In this document: piece by piece, positions 18,490-27,940 of the stretch
Layout: the number at the start of each line of letters is the position of its first letter
Numbering within the stretch: the stretch's first letter is position 1
Origin: 'Nostoc azollae' 0708
Lineage (GTDB): Bacteria; Cyanobacteriota; Cyanobacteriia; Cyanobacteriales; Nostocaceae
DNA: 64,000 nucleotides
Direction: 5' to 3'
Assembly (NCBI RefSeq): GCF_000196515.1
Contig: NC_014248.1
Location: forward strand, 1,101,501 to 1,165,500
Made by a program: the position numbers and the translations under genes
The notes under the pieces: model-generated
The model's database searches: none
What the model saw: only the letters and a program-made list of their open reading frames with translations
What the model was told of the DNA's origin: nothing

Positions 18490-19875
18490 CTAAAAATTCT
18501 TTTTTTGTGTTTTTTGTGGTTCTTTCAAATCTTTTTCCGACAAAATTGATAACTTGACAACTTCATTGTCTTTTAAATGTTTACTACTACGAACAACATA
18601 ACTTTCTCCTGGTTGTAAGCCAGAGAGAATTTCTACACTACCGTTAGCTTTTTTCCCTAAAGTTACAGATTGTTCTTTTACTTTGGCTTTACCGTCGGTT
18701 TCTTGAAGAATAAATATCGTACCTGTGGTATTTTCTGGTTTTGTTTGTTGATCTGTTACATTAATTGCTGTTTGTGACACCACGACTCGCTGTGGTGTTT
18801 GGGTCGTAAAATTGACTCGTGCTAGTAGTCCGCTACCAGTTTTTCCGCCACTATTGGGAATGACTACTTCTATAGGTACTAACCTGGCTGTGCTATCAGC
18901 AGTTGGAGAAATACGCGCTACTCTACCAATGATGGTTTGATCTGGGAAGGCATCTAAACGCACTTGTACAGATTGCCCGACCTGTATTTTTGCTAGTTCT
19001 AATTCGGAAACTTGGACTACTACTTTAATCCGACTCAAGTCAGCAATTTTTAAGACTTCGCTTCCTGGTTGTAGAAGATTACCAGGTTCTGTGACTTTTT
19101 CTGTGACTACGCCGGTGATGGGGGAGATTAAGCGGGAATAGGAACGACGTTCTTTGGCGGCTTTAACTACTGCTTGCTGGGCAAATACTCTACCTTGCGC
19201 GGCGGCTACAGCTTGTTTTTCTGTACGGACTTGTTCAATGGTGGCTTGTAGGGCTTTTTGGACTGTTTGGGCTTTGGTGTTGGCTTGTTGGGCGGCTTGT
19301 TCGGAAATTGCTCCCGCTTTGAATAATTGTTGTTGTCTTTGGGAGTCTGCTTGGGCTTGGATAACTTCTAATCTGGCTTTTTCGACTTCTGCTTGAGCAT
19401 TACTTACTTGTGTCATCGCCCTAGCGACTTCTGATTGACTGGTTGCTAGTTCTGCTTCTGCTTGCTGTGATGCCGTCATCAGTAGAACGTCGTCTAACTG
19501 GCTAATAATTTCTCCACGGTTGACTGTATCTCCAACATCTAAATTGAGGGCGATGAGTCTTCCTTCTACTTGCGATCGCACAGAAACTGTCCTAAATGGG
19601 GTGGTGTTACCGATATAACCTGCTGGAGGACGTAATAAGTTAGTTCGGGCGATCGCTACATCTACAGATGCTTCACTATTACCTCTTTCTCTACCATCAG
19701 GTCGCCTCGATTGGGCTCCGGCTGATTCTTTTGGTAATGAACCACAACTTGCTGTTAGTAATGCCAGTAACAGCATACAGAACATTAATAAACTATAGTT
19801 ATTGATAACTGGTTTGGTAACTATAGGAGTTGATATTTTCACCTGTTTTTGTGACTTATTTGTGTCCAAAACCAT
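18490..19875 (-). CDS. RND efflux membrane-fusion protein (HlyD/AcrA family)
   Basis: A 461-residue periplasmic adaptor. The N-terminus has a hydrophobic stretch (LLMFCMLLLALL) ending in the lipobox-like TASC with Cys44, so it is probably lipid-anchored. Next come a biotinyl-lipoyl half (GRLIALNLDVGDTVNRGEII), a long alpha-helical hairpin rich in Ala/Gln/Glu (about 130-225), the second lipoyl half (YSRLISPITGVVTEKV), and the beta-barrel (IKVVVQVSELELAKIQVGQS). GGAGAAA lies 7 bases before the ATG. It is co-directional with the RND pump and forms one complex with it. Confidence 0.92.
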   Translation of the reverse strand: MVLDTNKSQKQVKISTPIVTKPVINNYSLLMFCMLLLALLTASCGSLPKESAGAQSRRPDGRERGNSEASVDVAIARTNLLRPPAGYIGNTTPFRTVSVRSQVEGRLIALNLDVGDTVNRGEIISQLDDVLLMTASQQAEAELATSQSEVARAMTQVSNAQAEVEKARLEVIQAQADSQRQQQLFKAGAISEQAAQQANTKAQTVQKALQATIEQVRTEKQAVAAAQGRVFAQQAVVKAAKERRSYSRLISPITGVVTEKVTEPGNLLQPGSEVLKIADLSRIKVVVQVSELELAKIQVGQSVQVRLDAFPDQTIIGRVARISPTADSTARLVPIEVVIPNSGGKTGSGLLARVNFTTQTPQRVVVSQTAINVTDQQTKPENTTGTIFILQETDGKAKVKEQSVTLGKKANGSVEILSGLQPGESYVVRSSKHLKDNEVVKLSILSEKDLKEPQKTQKKNF

Positions 19876-20328
19876 GAACTTTTCTCCAATTGGGCAGTAT
19901 TTGCACTCAAACAGCTTTTCCTTCCCAATTGATTGGGAATAGGTATGAACTAAGAAAAAAATAACGTCATCGTTTCTTCAACTATTTATGTATTCCTCAT
20001 CACTTTTTTTGGCTTGTTCACACTGGCAGAATTATCACCATATCTACAGGATATAAATGTGTGTAATTGCTGATAGTCTCAAAGATTATAAAGTTAGTAT
20101 AAAGATTATGCCAACAATAGGTAATAGGTAATAGGTCATGATTTAGCTGCTAAAAATTAATTAGGTTTTTACGGGAAATTTGTCAGTTAAAGGGTTATTG
20201 AGACTGGAATTCTTGAAGACTTTGTGTATATATTAAGAATATTAAATAAATATTGCTTTCGTAATCACCATAGAGTAGTGACGGAAGTCACTAAAGGAAC
20301 AATTCACATTAAGTGAGGAAGGTAACAA
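19876..20328. other. Divergent promoter region
   Basis: About 450 bases between the minus-strand efflux genes and the plus-strand lyase gene. No frame of note; promoters for both sides should lie here but I cannot place them. Confidence 0.5.
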
Positions 20329-20889
20329 GTGACATCACTGCTGAAAATTGTCCAAACTGCCGATGAACAAATGATTGCAGAGTTTTTTCAAGCATCTGTA
20401 GGACAATGGCGTTCTGAACGGCGCTATTATACCCTACCACAAGGTAAAATTAAGGAAATCGTAAGTATTATTACCATCAGATTTTTGGCACAGGGAGATG
20501 ATGAATTGCAACAACTGGCTCACTTACACGACTTGTCAAATTTAGGAAGTTTGACTTGTGGTGCAAAAGTCAGTTGGGAAAGTACCGATTTACACAACGC
20601 GATAAAAGAAGCCATCGGTATGACAATTTTTGGTGTTTTGGGAAATATTTTGTATCGCGATCGCGGTTTTGCTACTACCAAACCTGTAACAGCTCAATAT
20701 AATTTCCCGCATCCCAAAACCCTGTGCTTGCGAACGGAATACAACAATTCAGTATTTGAGGAAGAAATTAAGCTCATTGGTGATAAATACCGCACCAGAC
20801 AAAGTATTATTTCCCGTGCTGGCGAACAGTTAATGATTGGTCAATATTTGGAAAAGCGCATTCAAGCTGAAACTAATCCCTTAATGTGA
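20329..20889 (+). CDS. CpcS/CpeS-type phycobiliprotein lyase
   Basis: A 186-residue protein of the S-type chromophore lyase family, lipocalin-like folds that attach phycocyanobilin to phycobiliprotein cysteines. Marks are FFQASVGQWRSERRYYTLPQ near the N-terminus, CGAKVSWES in the middle and the C-terminal SRAGEQLMIGQYLEKRI. Start is GTG 20329, supported by AGGAAGG eight bases upstream. It looks like the CpeS2/CpcU subgroup rather than the single-subunit CpcS1 type, but I cannot settle this. No phycobilisome gene is adjacent. Confidence 0.85.
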   Translation: MTSLLKIVQTADEQMIAEFFQASVGQWRSERRYYTLPQGKIKEIVSIITIRFLAQGDDELQQLAHLHDLSNLGSLTCGAKVSWESTDLHNAIKEAIGMTIFGVLGNILYRDRGFATTKPVTAQYNFPHPKTLCLRTEYNNSVFEEEIKLIGDKYRTRQSIISRAGEQLMIGQYLEKRIQAETNPLM

Positions 20890-21019
20890 TAACCTTGCGT
20901 CCACCCTGTGTACATCCGTCAGCTATCAGCTTGAAATACTAGCCAGCACTAATATTTCCAGGGCTGGCAAAATTTTCTATAAAAATTTCGTAAAATCCTC
21001 TCCCAAAAACCTGGTTTGT

Positions 21020-21172
21020 ATGTCATCATTAGGGAGAGAATTAATTCGGCGATTAGTGATTTTGTTGTTAGTATTGACAGGCTTTTTACTTGTGGTATTT
21101 ACAGACTGCTCTCCGAAATCTAAATCTCTACAAACTCGTGATTTTGGAGACATTATATGTCAGTTTACGTAG
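21020..21172 (+). CDS. Possible 50-residue membrane peptide upstream of the RRM gene
   Basis: The frame starts MSSLGRELIRRLVILLLVLT and has one strongly hydrophobic helix (LVILLLVLTGFLLVVF) followed by TDCSPKSK. Arginines before the helix fit an inside-N membrane anchor. It overlaps the RRM start by 16 bases in another frame. It may instead be part of the RRM gene's 5' untranslated leader. Real status uncertain. Confidence 0.35.
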   Translation: MSSLGRELIRRLVILLLVLTGFLLVVFTDCSPKSKSLQTRDFGDIICQFT

Positions 21173-21492
21173 GCAATCTTTCTTACGAAGTTACACAGGA
21201 CGCTTTGACACAGGTTTTCGCAGAATACGGTTCTGTAAAGCGTGTTCAAATTCCCACTGACCGGGAAACCGGCCGTGTACGTGGCTTCGCTTTTGTAGAA
21301 ATGAGTTCTGATGCAGAAGAAACCGCGGCCATTGAAGCCCTTGATGGTGCTGAATGGATGGGTCGTGATTTGAAAGTTAACAAAGCCAAGCCCAAAGAAG
21401 ACCGTGGTGGCGGTGGTGGTTATGGAGGCGGCGGCGGTGGTCGTGGCGGTTACGGTGGTGGCGGTGGCGGCGGTAGTCGCAATCGTTACTAA
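21157..21492 (+). CDS. Glycine-rich RRM RNA-binding protein (cyanobacterial Rbp)
   Basis: A 111-residue protein with one RRM domain (1-80): RNP2 VYVGNLSY at 3-10 and RNP1 RGFAFVEM at about 43-50. A Gly/Tyr/Arg-rich tail (84-111) follows. Cyanobacterial Rbp proteins of this build bind RNA and many are cold-induced; a family with and one without the Gly tail exist, and this is the tailed one. No clear ribosome-binding site is seen directly upstream. A T-rich hairpin terminator follows. Confidence 0.93.
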   Translation: MSVYVGNLSYEVTQDALTQVFAEYGSVKRVQIPTDRETGRVRGFAFVEMSSDAEETAAIEALDGAEWMGRDLKVNKAKPKEDRGGGGGYGGGGGGRGGYGGGGGGGSRNRY

Positions 21493-21496
21493 GTTT

Positions 21497-21537
21497 CCCC
21501 TGAATAGCTAGTTTCCATTGAATAGCTAGTTTCGATT
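21497..21537. repeat. Tandem duplication after the RRM gene
   Basis: Two near-identical copies of tgaatagctagtttc lie between the stop codon and the terminator. Probably a simple duplication. Confidence 0.6.
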
Positions 21538-21543
21538 AAATAG

Positions 21544-21581
21544 AAGCAACCCATTCCGACTGCGGGGTGCGTTGCTTTTTA
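21544..21581 (+). terminator. Intrinsic terminator of the RRM gene
   Basis: Stem AAGCAAC (21544-21550) / GTTGCTT (21571-21577) with further C/G pairing inside, followed by TTTTT. Confidence 0.75.
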
Positions 21582-21599
21582 GTATTTTGGTTTTTCATT

Positions 21600-22470
21600 T
21601 TATAGCTGTAGTTAAAATCCTGGTAGAATGTCTTCTCCAGAAAGTAGTGTAGGAAGGGGAGCAACGCGATTTTGTCAGGTGGGGCAAAAAGTAAGTGTGC
21701 CATCGATCACTAAAAACCCAAAATAGGCATCGGTAAAAATCATTTACCGTACAATTAAAATATTGTATACATACAAGTTGTCAATTTAATTCAATTTAAT
21801 AATGAAGGTAAACAGTAAATTTCGGTTAAAAGAAAATGCGGAAATTATGTTACATCTTCCTTGTCAATGGATAGCTGGAAGTTGGCATCATAATTTCTGT
21901 AATTCCATTTTTACCTCTTTTATCCATCTTCAAACTGTCTAATATTTTATACCTACAACTCCCATTTAACAGAATTTTGGTAATCAATACCTGCCTATTT
22001 GATTACTTACCTAAGCAGCTTATTCCCACCAGCCACAAATTATTGAATGCAAGTCTTCTTAGGATATTTTGAGAAGATAGTTCGTCTTGGAATTTTATTT
22101 GCTTGATGTGATTTATTTTACTTTAATTCCAGAAAAACATTTTAGCTATATCTGTGGTTGCTGTAGCTAAAAGCACACTTTTACCCCCACCTCACAAAAT
22201 CGCCTTGCTCCCTGTAGGAAGTTGGATAATTTCTACAGGTTTTCCAGGTCGGTAAATTTCTGCTTGTTTGTCTTGGGGATTAATCAACCAACCTAAACGC
22301 AAACCATTATCTATATATTCCTGCATCTTTTCTTGCAGGGTTTTGAGTCTGTCGGTTTTTGATCTCAGTTCAATAGAGAGGGGCGAAAATTTAGAAAGGA
22401 GTCTGTGTCTAGCTTTCCATAGTGTTAAGATGAGGAAAGAACCAAGGAAAGAATTAGGGTTGGGAATAGT
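21600..22470 (-). pseudogene. Uma2 family endonuclease, split by an insertion
   Basis: Minus-strand sequence at 22213-22380 reads IELRSKTDRLKTLQEKMQEY, IDNGLRLGWLINPQDKQAEI and YRPGKPVEIIQL, the centre and end of a Uma2 (DUF820) protein. This family includes predicted restriction-like nucleases common in cyanobacteria. The C-terminus (TLLSGEDILPGF, then a stop) is found 560 bases away at about 21610-21650. A mobile element at 21657-22212 separates the two. Upstream of 22380 the N-terminal half is degraded beyond clear reading. Dead. Confidence 0.75.
21657..22212. mobile_element. 556-bp non-autonomous element with ~40-bp inverted ends
   Basis: The left end is GGGAGCAACGCGATTTTGTC; the right end, inverted, is GGGAGCAAGGCGATTTTGTG. 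Similarity runs on for about 40 bases (…AGTGTGC on both). A perfect 9-bp duplication TGTAGGAAG flanks it (21648-21656 and 22213-22221). The interior is AT-rich with no transposase frame. It interrupts the Uma2 pseudogene. Confidence 0.8.
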
Positions 22471-22689
22471 AACTGATAGTTCCTATCCATGAAGATGTTG
22501 ATGACAAATTTATAACTGACCTCATATCCATATATCCATAACATTTATGAAATGGGCAAAACTAATGAACCAATTCCTAATGTGACTAAACCACAAATAG
22601 TTAGTAAGAATTACTTGTAAGTAAATTGGGTAATTCAGGGGAAATCTTTGTTCAGGTAAGGTACCCGGAATGTTTTTACAAGTCTAATG
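22471..22689. other. AT-rich spacer in a decayed region
   Basis: I see no gene, RNA or repeat I can name here; it separates two decayed genes. Confidence 0.4.
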
Positions 22690-23122
22690 ACCTATTCAAC
22701 AACAATAGCCTTGGTGGAAAACTCTTTGTTTCCTGCCCTTTGTTCTGAGTCGCCATGGCATAATCACTACCATGTTTTTCTACCTGTACACGGAGACTAG
22801 GAGGGAAAACATCTCGTAATATTTCTAGCCACTAATGAAATGTGTCCTTTACTTCCGTTTTCCATATACCGAAATGCAAACCTAAAACCTCAAATGTTGG
22901 CATTGTCCTCCAATAGAACAAGCATAGACATACCTGTTCTTTTATCTCTAGTTTCCCTTTCCCCCCTCCTCCTTTCTGATTTATACCTATGTTTTTACTT
23001 TCTATGTCACCTTGAAGTTTTTTATGCTGCATTTCACCTTGGGCTAACAAGTCTTGAAACTGATGGTTAGTTATTCCCAGTATTTGTTGTGTACGATGTG
23101 GATATTCTTGAATATAGTTAAT
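22690..23122 (-). pseudogene. IS5-like DDE transposase remnant
   Basis: The minus strand reads INYIQEYPHRTQQILGITNH, QFQDLLAQGEMQHKKLQGDI, KEQVCLCLFYWRTMPTFEVL and GLHFGIWKTEVKDTFH. A TAG follows where the family has Tyr, then WLEILRDVFPPSLRVQVEKH. This is the N-terminal part of a common cyanobacterial IS5-type transposase (from memory of the family). The catalytic DDE part is missing and terminal repeats are not recognisable. Confidence 0.7.
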
Positions 23123-23315
23123 TTAGTAGATTTTCCCTTTTGCTACACCCTCAACATTCCCTTCCACCATTTTTTTCACACCAAGTTAATTTTCCTGACA
23201 GGTCTAATACGTGTTTTTACCCCATTTTCAGATAAATCTTCCTGGAATAGGTGTAATTCGCACAAGGCCTAATAGGTGAAACTCCCGTGAATTCTGACTC
23301 CTGACACCGATACCT
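23123..23315. other. Spacer between two decayed genes
   Basis: No frame or repeat I can assign. Confidence 0.4.
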
Positions 23316-25543
23316 TTAAGCCAAACTCTGACGTACCTTTCTAAGTCGTTTGAGTCCCTTGGGAGGAATTCCTGTAAACCGAAGTGAAAAATCATTTTCC
23401 TCTGCTGCAAATTTTTGTATCACTTTGGCATATACATCTGGTTATTCTGTAAATACTGCTGTATCTGTTAATAACTTCAACTTGATATTAGTTAATATTA
23501 CCAAATCATATTTACAACGAATTCGTGCGCGATTTTCAAACAGTCCGACTAATACCCCTGGCAATAATTTTACACCTGGGTGTTTACCATGTAAAAAGAT
23601 AAATTCCACTGGTATTTCATCATTTAAAATTTCGACTTCTTCATCAAATTTAGGTCAATGTAAATTACATTTCTCACCAAAACTAACAATTTCATAAGTA
23701 GTAATAGGTTGTTTAATCCCTTTTGGTTCTACCTGTAAGTTACTATCAAGTCTCAACTCAATATTGGCATCTAATAGAGTATACTCAAAAATTGAAATCT
23801 GTCCTCCTACAGAATATGATTCAATCTGAGCAGCTAAATTTACATGACTACCAATCACAGTATATTCAGCCCGTTTTTAAGATCCAATATTCCCGGCTAC
23901 TACTTCTCCTGTATTAATACCAATTCCCATTTCTAGAATGGGTGAATTCATTTGCTGATTTTTCCATTCACCTTTTCCATTGCCAACTCCATGGCTACAG
24001 CACAAGCCATCGCTCCTTGAGAATCATCTTCACGACTGACTAATAGGCGCTCCAAACATCACCAAAATACCATCACTCATAAAATCATTAATCGTACCTT
24101 TGTGCTGATTAATTACATCTGTCATTACTTCCAGATAAAAATTTAGAATTTCTACCACTTGTTCAGGAGGATATTTTTCATAAATAGCGGAAAATCCTAT
24201 AACATCAGATACTAAAATTATAACTTTCCTCCGTTGTCCTCCTAACTTTAAACCAGAAGGCATTTCTATTAAATTGGTAACAACTTCATCTGTAAGATAA
24301 CGCCCAAAAGTTTTTTGCATATTGACTGCACTCTGAAAAATATATTGGGTAATAATAACAGTTGATACTACTAAAGCTAATATTGGTGGAATCAAAGGGA
24401 TCCACCAGCCAGCTAAAAATACTAAGAAGCAGCAGACAATCAATGCATTACCAGTCAACACAAAACTAACGGTAATCAAAAATATATTATGGCGTTGCTG
24501 CCAAAATAATAGACAACCAATCATAGACCATAATAAAATCCAAAGTCCTTCTTCAAATTCAGACCAAGGTTTAATTTGTGGACGACTATCTATAGCCGAA
24601 CTCAAAATTTGACTGGTTAAATTAGCGTGGATTATTACACCTACCATCCGTTGTGGAGCTGCAGATGATTTACTACTATAAGGTGTGAAAAACCTATCTT
24701 TTAAACTCTCCGCAATTGAACTAACTATTACCACTTTCCGTAACATTAAATTTGGTTAAACCCGGTTTTATACTAGATCTGTGAGAGAAACTTTGACAGA
24801 CTTTTGCATCGTTCCTCGATAGTTGAATGGTATTTGGTAGCTCCCAGATTTCTCCCTGACTTAACCACCATCATTATTCTTAAACATGGGGACAACCCGT
24901 CTACCTAGTTGTAAATATTTGGGGTTAGTTGTTGCTGCTTTTTCAGTAATTCCTTCTGCTTTTAAATATAAAAGTGCTAACTTAAGACTAAGACTTTCAA
25001 TATAATCATTTTCATTTAAATATAAATACAACATTCCTCGATAGATTTTACCATCTCCATCAAGAGGTAGGTCATTTCCTCCAACTTGTTGAAGTTTTTT
25101 TAAAATAGGTGATGCGTGAACTAAAGAGCTATCCATATTTTCTAATACCTTTCAATGCCAATCAAATTACGCATAGATTCAAATAAGTTAACCAGTTCTG
25201 TTTGTCGAGTATTAACTGGCCAATTACCACAAATATCTAAACCTATAGCCCTGGGCTGTTGCTGTTTGATATTTTTTAAAAACTTGGTCATGACCGCATT
25301 AGAAATAGGCCAGACTTTTTGATTATTAATATCTTCTTCATTAATTTCGACTATGACAATGCGATTATCAATCCGTTCTTGTGGACGGACTAGAAACAGT
25401 TGATCTAATGCTGTTAATTCTAAAGATTGAAGTAATCCAGTGAAACGTAGTGCGATCACAATAAATATGACACTGGGAACAGCAATTAACACGCCACGCC
25501 ATTCCCATAGATTTTTTTCTAAATCCTCTAAAATGAAATTCAT
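23316..25543 (-). pseudogene. CHASE2-domain class III nucleotidyl cyclase, broken
   Basis: Five minus-strand pieces in order make one protein. 25142-25543 is a membrane helix and the start of a CHASE2 sensor (ALDQLFLVRPQERIDNRIVI). 24861-25136 is its middle. 24030-24746 holds membrane helices (LLWSMIGCLLFW, GWWIPLIPPILALVV) and the cyclase core (GRYLTDEVVTNLIE, ILVSDVIGFSAIYEKYPPEQ, INDFMSDGILVMFGAP). 23655-23858 has GSHVNLAAQIESYSVGGQIS. The tail runs to TAA 23316-23318 (VEFIFLHGKHPGVKLLPGVL) after an in-frame TGA near 23655. At least four stops or frameshifts. The first metal Asp is kept (VSDVIGFS, usually SDIRGFT). It was a cAMP- or cGMP-making sensor; now inactive. Confidence 0.9.
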
Positions 25544-25546
25544 TGA

Positions 25547-26353
25547 TTAATTCTTGGTCTTGCAAGAATCCACTAATGGTTCAGATGCAACATTAGGTAA
25601 TCCCACTGAGTCTAAAAATTGCCTCCAATTTATTTTAACTATTTCGTTATTAGGCTGAGTACAACGTAATTCTAAACTCTAAGATAGTGCTTCATGCCAA
25701 ATTCCAGCTTGTGCATAGAAAGTAGATTTATGGAGTAAATCTGCTTTGACTAAGGACTCTGACAATGATAAATTTGCTGGAATTCGTTTAACAAAACTTT
25801 CTACATAAGGATTGTGGCTAGAGTCTTCTTGATCACAAATTAGGGTTAAATACCAATGATCAGTAGTATTTATTCTCAGTTTTGGTGCATTCTCAGGTAG
25901 AGTAAACCTGATAATTTCTGGTTGTTTAGGTAAGGTTAATGTTGTTTTATAAATTACTTTTTTTTCTGCATCATTGATGAGAGCAAATTCGGCAGTTGGC
26001 TCGGGGATCTGGGGTATATACCAAAAAATGTAGGATGCTCATTTAAGGTCAGTCCTGATTTATTGGCCGGAAGTAAGGCTGTTATTTCCTGTTTGTTTTT
26101 GAGGCATGAAGAACCACGAGTTGCTGCTTCAACTAACTGTTGGAGGATTAGGTTGCTCATCTACTAACGGTTTAAATCTAGCTGCAAAACCAAGGACTAG
26201 AAGTTTGGACTGATTGTCTATTGAAGGTGGCAATTTTTGACTTATTTGCCTAGTTTTGGTGTTTGAATATGATTGAGCTAGTACTGATGGTACTTGGGAA
26301 TATAAAGATAAAGACAATACTAGAAAAGATATAGATGCCTAAAGCCATTTCAT
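25547..26353 (-). pseudogene. DUF928 protein, broken
   Basis: ATG 26353 opens a signal peptide interrupted at codon 5 by TAG (MKWL, stop, ASISFLVLSLSLYSQVPSVL). The frame then changes near 26150 (EAATRGSSCLKNKQEITALL, PANKSGLTLNEHPTFFGIYP) and again near 26010. The rest reads EFALINDAEKKVIYKTTLTL, INTTDHWYLTLICDQEDSSH and, after another stop, KINWRQFLDSVGLPNVASEP, to a TAA at 25547. DUF928 proteins are exported and often precede CHASE2 cyclases, as here (4-base spacing). Dead with its partner. Confidence 0.85.
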
Positions 26354-26683
26354 AGTTGAATATCCCCTTGATTAATTATTGTCATAGATGGACGTTACGT
26401 CATTCAATTTTGGACTTTCCAGAGTCTTGGTCCAACGACCTTAGATTGACCTCACAGATAAATTTGGGGGCTTGTACCATTAAAGAATCATTGGTCAGCG
26501 AGATGAAGGAAAAGACACAATATCATTTGATACAATGTGTTAATATTGATTTACGAACTATCTTTGCTAATTTGATGATTGGATTATTTTTAATATGGTG
26601 GTTAATGCTTGACAAGACGAAATATTCATCCGCAATGTTTCTGTTAGCAAATTCAAATCTAGCACTCAGCAATCAAATTTCCA
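26354..26683. other. Spacer with no supported gene
   Basis: About 330 bases between the DUF928 start and the ketoacyl synthase end. A plus-strand frame crosses it (26356-26775) but has no recognisable domain and overlaps the end of the real minus-strand gene. Confidence 0.5.
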
Positions 26684-27838
26684 CTACTTACTTAAAGCGA
26701 TCACTGCATTCTGTCCGCCAAAACCAAAGCTGGAACAGAGTATCTGGGAGATTTTTGTTTCTTTTGCTGTGGTGACAAAATTTAAATCAAATTCTGGTTC
26801 CTGCAATCCCACGCAGGCCGGTAATGTTTGATACCTTATACTCATAAGTGCAAAAGCCACGCCTAAAGCTGCTGATGCTCCTAGTGTATGACCTGAACTA
26901 CCTTTAGTGGAACTAATTGCTACTGTTGGGGGAAATAAATGCTGAATTATTTTGCTTTCGATGCGGTCGTTGAGGAGAGTACCTGTACCATGCGCGTGAA
27001 TGTAGTCAATATCTGCTGGTCTTAAGCGACTACGTTTTAAACATTGCTGGATAGCTGTGATCGCACCTTTACCTTCTGGTTCTGGCTGATAACCATGAAA
27101 TGCATCTGCTGTCAAGCCAAAACCCAGAATTTCCCCATAAATATTTTCTGGCTTTGTTTGACGTTGTTTTGCCAAGTCCGCAGATTCGAGAACAAATACA
27201 GCCCCACCTTCACCTAATACCAACCCTTCTCGGTGTAAATCAAAGGGATAAGCCCCTGTTGCTGCTAAAGCCCCCATTTGCTGAAATCCACAGATGGTAA
27301 GAGGGGTAATTGGTGCTTCCACTGCACCTGCGATCACTCGTTGACATTGCCCTGTTTGAATTAACATCACAGCTTGGGCAATTGCCCAAATTCCCGTAGC
27401 ACAAGCCGCCATTGGGGCTAAAACCATCCCTGTTGCACCGATTTCTCTGGCTACAGCGAGCGCATTCATCTGGGGTAAAGTATACAACCAATCTTCCAAT
27501 TTCAAGGACAGTTCAAGGGTATCTTTGCCATACATCTGTCGCGCTAACTTTTCCCAAGACCCTTGATAACCACGGCTAGAACCAACTACCACGGCACAAT
27601 CAACCAAAGGCGCTACTAATTTAGCATCTTCTAAAGCAGAATTAACAACCATCTTAGTCAGTGTACTCAAGTCGGATGGTTTGTCACCGATTAAGCCTAA
27701 AGGAATTTTTAAGAGTTCTGGAAATGGTTGATGTAATTTAACTCCCGTTGTACCAGATAGTAAATTTTGCCAGCTATCTTCTAAGCTGTTACCTAAAGCA
27801 GAAACTAAACCAATACCAGTGACAACAACCCTAACCAA
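26684..27838 (-). CDS. Beta-ketoacyl-ACP synthase (KAS II type)
   Basis: A 384-residue condensing enzyme that elongates acyl-ACP with malonyl-ACP. The Cys-His-His triad is present: Cys146 (AACATG), His283 (HAHGTGT) and His317 (TKGSSGHTLGA). The C-terminal SSFGFGGQNAVIAL loop is intact. It is shorter than FabF (about 410 residues), so it may be the second KAS of Nostocales, not the housekeeping one. The start codon is TTG (LVRVVVTGIGL). No ribosome-binding site is visible because a 7-bp tandem repeat begins immediately upstream. Confidence 0.9.
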   Translation of the reverse strand: MVRVVVTGIGLVSALGNSLEDSWQNLLSGTTGVKLHQPFPELLKIPLGLIGDKPSDLSTLTKMVVNSALEDAKLVAPLVDCAVVVGSSRGYQGSWEKLARQMYGKDTLELSLKLEDWLYTLPQMNALAVAREIGATGMVLAPMAACATGIWAIAQAVMLIQTGQCQRVIAGAVEAPITPLTICGFQQMGALAATGAYPFDLHREGLVLGEGGAVFVLESADLAKQRQTKPENIYGEILGFGLTADAFHGYQPEPEGKGAITAIQQCLKRSRLRPADIDYIHAHGTGTLLNDRIESKIIQHLFPPTVAISSTKGSSGHTLGASAALGVAFALMSIRYQTLPACVGLQEPEFDLNFVTTAKETKISQILCSSFGFGGQNAVIALSK

Positions 27839-27887
27839 TTTTAGATTTTAGATTTTAGATTTTAGATTTTAGATTTTAGATTTTAGC
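27839..27887. repeat. 7-bp tandem repeat (ATTTTAG) at a start codon
   Basis: About seven units of the 7-bp motif lie directly against the TTG start of the ketoacyl synthase gene. Confidence 0.9.
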
Positions 27888-27940
27888 AGTTGTCAGCAGG
27901 TTTGTTAACACTGACAACTAACTACTGACTACTTAACTGA

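Noticed and set aside
26356-26775. 139-codon plus-strand frame
   Set aside because: No recognisable domain, and it runs into the 3' end of the real ketoacyl synthase gene on the other strand.
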